Assembly (NCBI GenBank): GCA_964036195.1
Contig: OZ038451.1
Coordinates: forward strand, 28,723,927-28,787,926
Length of the DNA stretch: 64,000 nt
From: Sphaerolaimus hirsutus
Taxonomy: Eukaryota; Nematoda; Chromadorea; Monhysterida; Sphaerolaimidae
Direction of reading: 5' to 3'
Shown: positions 63,801-64,000 of the stretch, piece by piece
Layout of the letters: each line of letters opens with the position of its first letter
Numbering within the stretch: position 1 is the stretch's first letter
Program-made: the position numbers and the translations under genes
Notes under the pieces: generated by a model
The model's input: the letters and a program-made list of their open reading frames with translations, nothing else
Database searches by the model: none
What the model was told of the DNA's origin: nothing

Positions 63801-64000
63801 CAGGGTTGCTGCCTAAGTCCTACACTATATGTGCTGTACATGGCCGATCTAAGAACAAAATTGGAAAGAAGCGGACTTGGTGCCAAATTAGGACACGAAA
63901 GAATACCAGCTGGGTTCTTTGTGGATGACGTGGTTCTCATGGCAAATAACGACGTGGATCTGCAGAAGATAATGGACATTTTCACAGAGTGGAGTCATGA
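57801..64000 (+). CDS. LINE polyprotein: coiled coil, SGNH esterase-like, APE endonuclease, RT (incomplete at window end)
   Basis: A single frame without stop from ATG 57801 to the window edge (2,066 codons). Residues 25-75: coiled-coil-like. About 395-440: basic and acidic charged runs. 580-820: SGNH-like, with GDS at 589-591 and NGLH at 800-803. 1035-1052, 1144-1163 and 1224-1242: hydrophobic segments. 1346-1576: APE endonuclease with QNV (N1346), GEA (E1373), GDFNG (D1489, N1491), TRID (D1547) and SDH (D1575, H1576). From about 1800: RT with KLVLLQKKGSK, MQAGFRANRRT, VDAVKAFDRV (D1942), GVRQGCCLSP and FVDD (2042-2043). SGNH domains are known in ORF1 of CR1-like LINEs; here ORF1 and ORF2 equivalents are one frame. 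An internal Met at 1273 (61617) could start an ORF2-like product. The clade is not assigned. Confidence 0.9.
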   Translation, partial: MATCTIALCKAVGTMQVFETLTAKISAGQEVNMTCRINAMKMECDNKVAAAQHDANTANAELLALKGQMRQQADALATIQNMMAQRGWQPEVDKSQLFMISSGDSTDPFSLFAPMVYPSDGTIWKCPAFALLWQKGRVLNNQSMKDKAIEWNKDWKPLSPDATPAAKALWFDARMQMWRLFTADKECGVDMKTWYDYTCTDEAAMRTSTMMECLIATMSAVYSRNRRFCAYLMLTGNRRIVNTCVHHGALGNNFNKASWDGMTASKDKRCLNAYGEALQTVRDRAGSVQVMVDNELEAYEAEFKELKQEESMWEIGAVDKHRARAEQMSAGRLKKQFIDAIMQHELKFGGDKSELEDGELKTLTFQGKVYFKDTSYMKTIHDYHAEQKRAQSATARLKKNRRSKSKSTAAKSSGKESETESSTESKTEEDKKKKVSRWFKIDEKSNVKEWIGSAMRKSGNRVATEVASYAPTAVQRAKYQLWHNSRGGNPEWGSLVDIPGENPITIKELMRGMKYQEGEWQEQLRNDNLNFKKDLFRPSWTEKMAIFCPFDSRFSRDEIDTGRDPQLNFRYHMYGVPFNDCPLSVWLTGDSTACDNYRAQLQQRLQKTVQHTGSDRRPEMIRVSQCAHIYRGCRLNTIMGSWDVMQWDMVSVVSIKCVLDFYDTVFLVVRDQSTLWIQEFVANVYTALAKLRSWLDEKNATHIPIVGCFTQPLYPAQPHLATDKGAHRTILEIGVNVDRALKLVCERIWGISIVTPMQYMKVNYKYQIKETQKDLADPQQQQRPPVTCIEEQFYGMLNTNGLHPSPYGTGYLARLMVREVVLALWNKGKPTLNWWVQNDRGREKGAEKDTYSTRHDVALYRIATFCIKCTCDFKVPRLCSFMAKRQGTEKSAQSIKNEHYMTRYTSTKYCSNYGEVRARMTLHDSDSITKKHRNQESTTPGKAPSGRTPSEDAAIRGDRKIARLLAKIGILGAKDLIMSPVETVAAVVAGQKPKIRRAAWETRGATVSGEIGGCHTKALPNKVTQFGCGRRETLFAILVCILIGLRCVILNSEQICLNITLDVAQMKHALALWWQKGGFLTGRIGCVGGIAQIPNYFMHGTQLQRKSRQLRAGTWSRWLRTRRVHTVSRPGRWARPQLRRISALALLAGTGTCIGVSLIMIGLQANDQGAKVSRLNLGYLVRGNTNALSLCRCGFGVRGKLREVGRKWAVAVKRRVSRFCDTFLRAVGNCLTMLWMLGKWLCRKKRLGKNPEKRKRHMRNIETHHHHTHNITMATDQSGSTINPQDGGANQDGRKVTRKQHEIGRITGILKKQKPEPKLGGTKGTHRDAAKRGVRWGNKLTIFFQNVRSARKKHEQISHMLADGCYDVAILGEANARTRLDTIESPDYNLTLIRKPESNNGGFLVYKKKSVSAYMQGPITTGDTESNTVAMTISTLAGKLDIVAVYLLDQGRIQRDRELRDVNSQILKTIGNRIICNRSSGRDTIVIGDFNGALGQEHFGSGRCAVTPNRNGRLLKGWISAMDMAVLDDKIGQWWTFESGHAKTRIDHCIMDNQADMAMATVKNLGHGNSPIMSDHSGLLVEISMESGGETEEKTMPTSRGWSIREKDKSTAFLREIENVINPTYPPSSYDALLEFLQQWAKCWFGGKKRKRKETKYGKKIREIKRMLKQKRCALHEGRLGIIEYREYQKKGLGEIRQQEISTHDNKLEQIMENELQYGIENTNLYKMAQKLREADVKYPMLKIGNRPCKDDAELKHVLNEFWKRIQAPNPAKVNFKTDSGMIGIIDKALADKLDAEISTAETREACRRLKLGKSAGTTGISHEMLRMPGPNLVTTLKNQMNRWFSGQEKIPRRAQTCKLVLLQKKGSKSDVNNYRTVGIQCNILKLYCSILNKRLMDGFECNNAFGDMQAGFRANRRTTDNHVILQGCLAETNRLSACFVDAVKAFDRVDRGHLWVKLRDYGYGKNLCKAIESTYTDQKCYLQYNEVCTDELDYPLGVRQGCCLSPTLYVLYMADLRTKLERSGLGAKLGHERIPAGFFVDDVVLMANNDVDLQKIMDIFTEWSH
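58178..58212 (+). other. Conserved hairpin 1 in LINE coding RNA
   Basis: CCCTGCCTTT pairs with AAAGGCAGGG across a 15-base loop, ten perfect pairs. The frame reads KCPAFALLWQKGRVL. Near-identical to hairpin 2. Confidence 0.6.
59523..60270 (+). other. SGNH/GDSL hydrolase-like domain of the LINE protein
   Basis: Block I VWLTGDSTACDN (Ser591) and block V NTNGLHPSPYGTGYLARL (His803) lie 212 residues apart, normal for SGNH folds. The block V Asp is replaced by Asn (N-G-L-H), and the usual G-x-N-D of block III is not visible around SVVSIKCVLDFYD. The fold is likely, but catalysis is uncertain. Confidence 0.6.
60426..60460 (+). other. Conserved hairpin 2 in LINE coding RNA
   Basis: CCCCGCCTTT pairs with AAAGGCAGGG with one C-A mismatch and a 15-base loop. 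In the main frame it reads KVPRLCSFMAKRQG; the peptide of hairpin 1 appears only in another frame, so similarity is at the nucleotide level. Confidence 0.6.
61008..61034 (+). other. Conserved hairpin 3 in LINE coding RNA
   Basis: CTTGCCCTTT pairs with AAAGGGCGGG, ten pairs including two U-G, with a 7-base loop. The stem sequence differs from hairpins 1 and 2 but pairing is kept. Confidence 0.5.

Overview
The window is a stretch of a repeat-rich, intron-bearing animal genome from a draft assembly (there is one 200-base run of N). The evidence is a multi-exon glycosyltransferase gene with GT-AG introns, a second split gene for a Ser/Thr-rich protein, animal-type retroelements (Ty3/gypsy, BEL/Pao, an endonuclease/RT LINE) and a dense layer of short DNA transposons. 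The glycosyltransferase looks invertebrate, but the sequence alone does not fix the phylum. No tRNA, rRNA or CRISPR was seen.

Layout. 1-7.6 kb: a plus-strand GT14 (core-2/I-branching type) beta-1,6-N-acetylglucosaminyltransferase gene in six recognisable exons, with transposons packed into its introns. 7.6-34.6 kb: almost entirely nested mobile DNA. Many units are hAT-like elements with TAGGG or CAGAG termini and 8-bp target duplications, and their arms are built of one short word repeated many times. The others are TA-flanked elements with CCGTATTT termini and C-run/G-run arms. One hAT-like unit (25.4-27.3 kb) carries a decayed BEL/Pao pol fragment. 34.7-36.8 kb: a minus-strand gene with a Cys-containing exon spliced to an exon of about 21 tandem 16-residue Ser/Thr repeats. 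36.9-39.5 kb: nested DNA transposons. 40.4-48.3 kb: a complete minus-strand Ty3/gypsy element with identical 155-bp LTRs, a 4-bp target duplication, a long gag-pol with one in-frame stop inside RT, and extra reading frames after integrase. 48.3-57.7 kb: AT-rich spacer and more foldback, hAT-like and TA-flanked elements. 57.8-64 kb: the 5' part of a very large LINE whose single open frame (over 2,060 codons, still open at the window end) joins a coiled-coil/basic region, an SGNH (GDSL) esterase-like domain, a bridge with hydrophobic segments, an APE-type endonuclease and a reverse transcriptase.

Most distinctive observations: (i) the fused SGNH-APE-RT LINE polyprotein, with three copies of a conserved hairpin in its coding RNA; (ii) a set of about thirteen hAT-like elements sharing 8-bp target duplications but each family using its own repeated arm word; (iii) a hAT-like element that moved as a unit with a captured BEL/Pao fragment; (iv) extra ORFs in the gypsy element. 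The host genes are few, and most of the window records transposition, nesting and decay.
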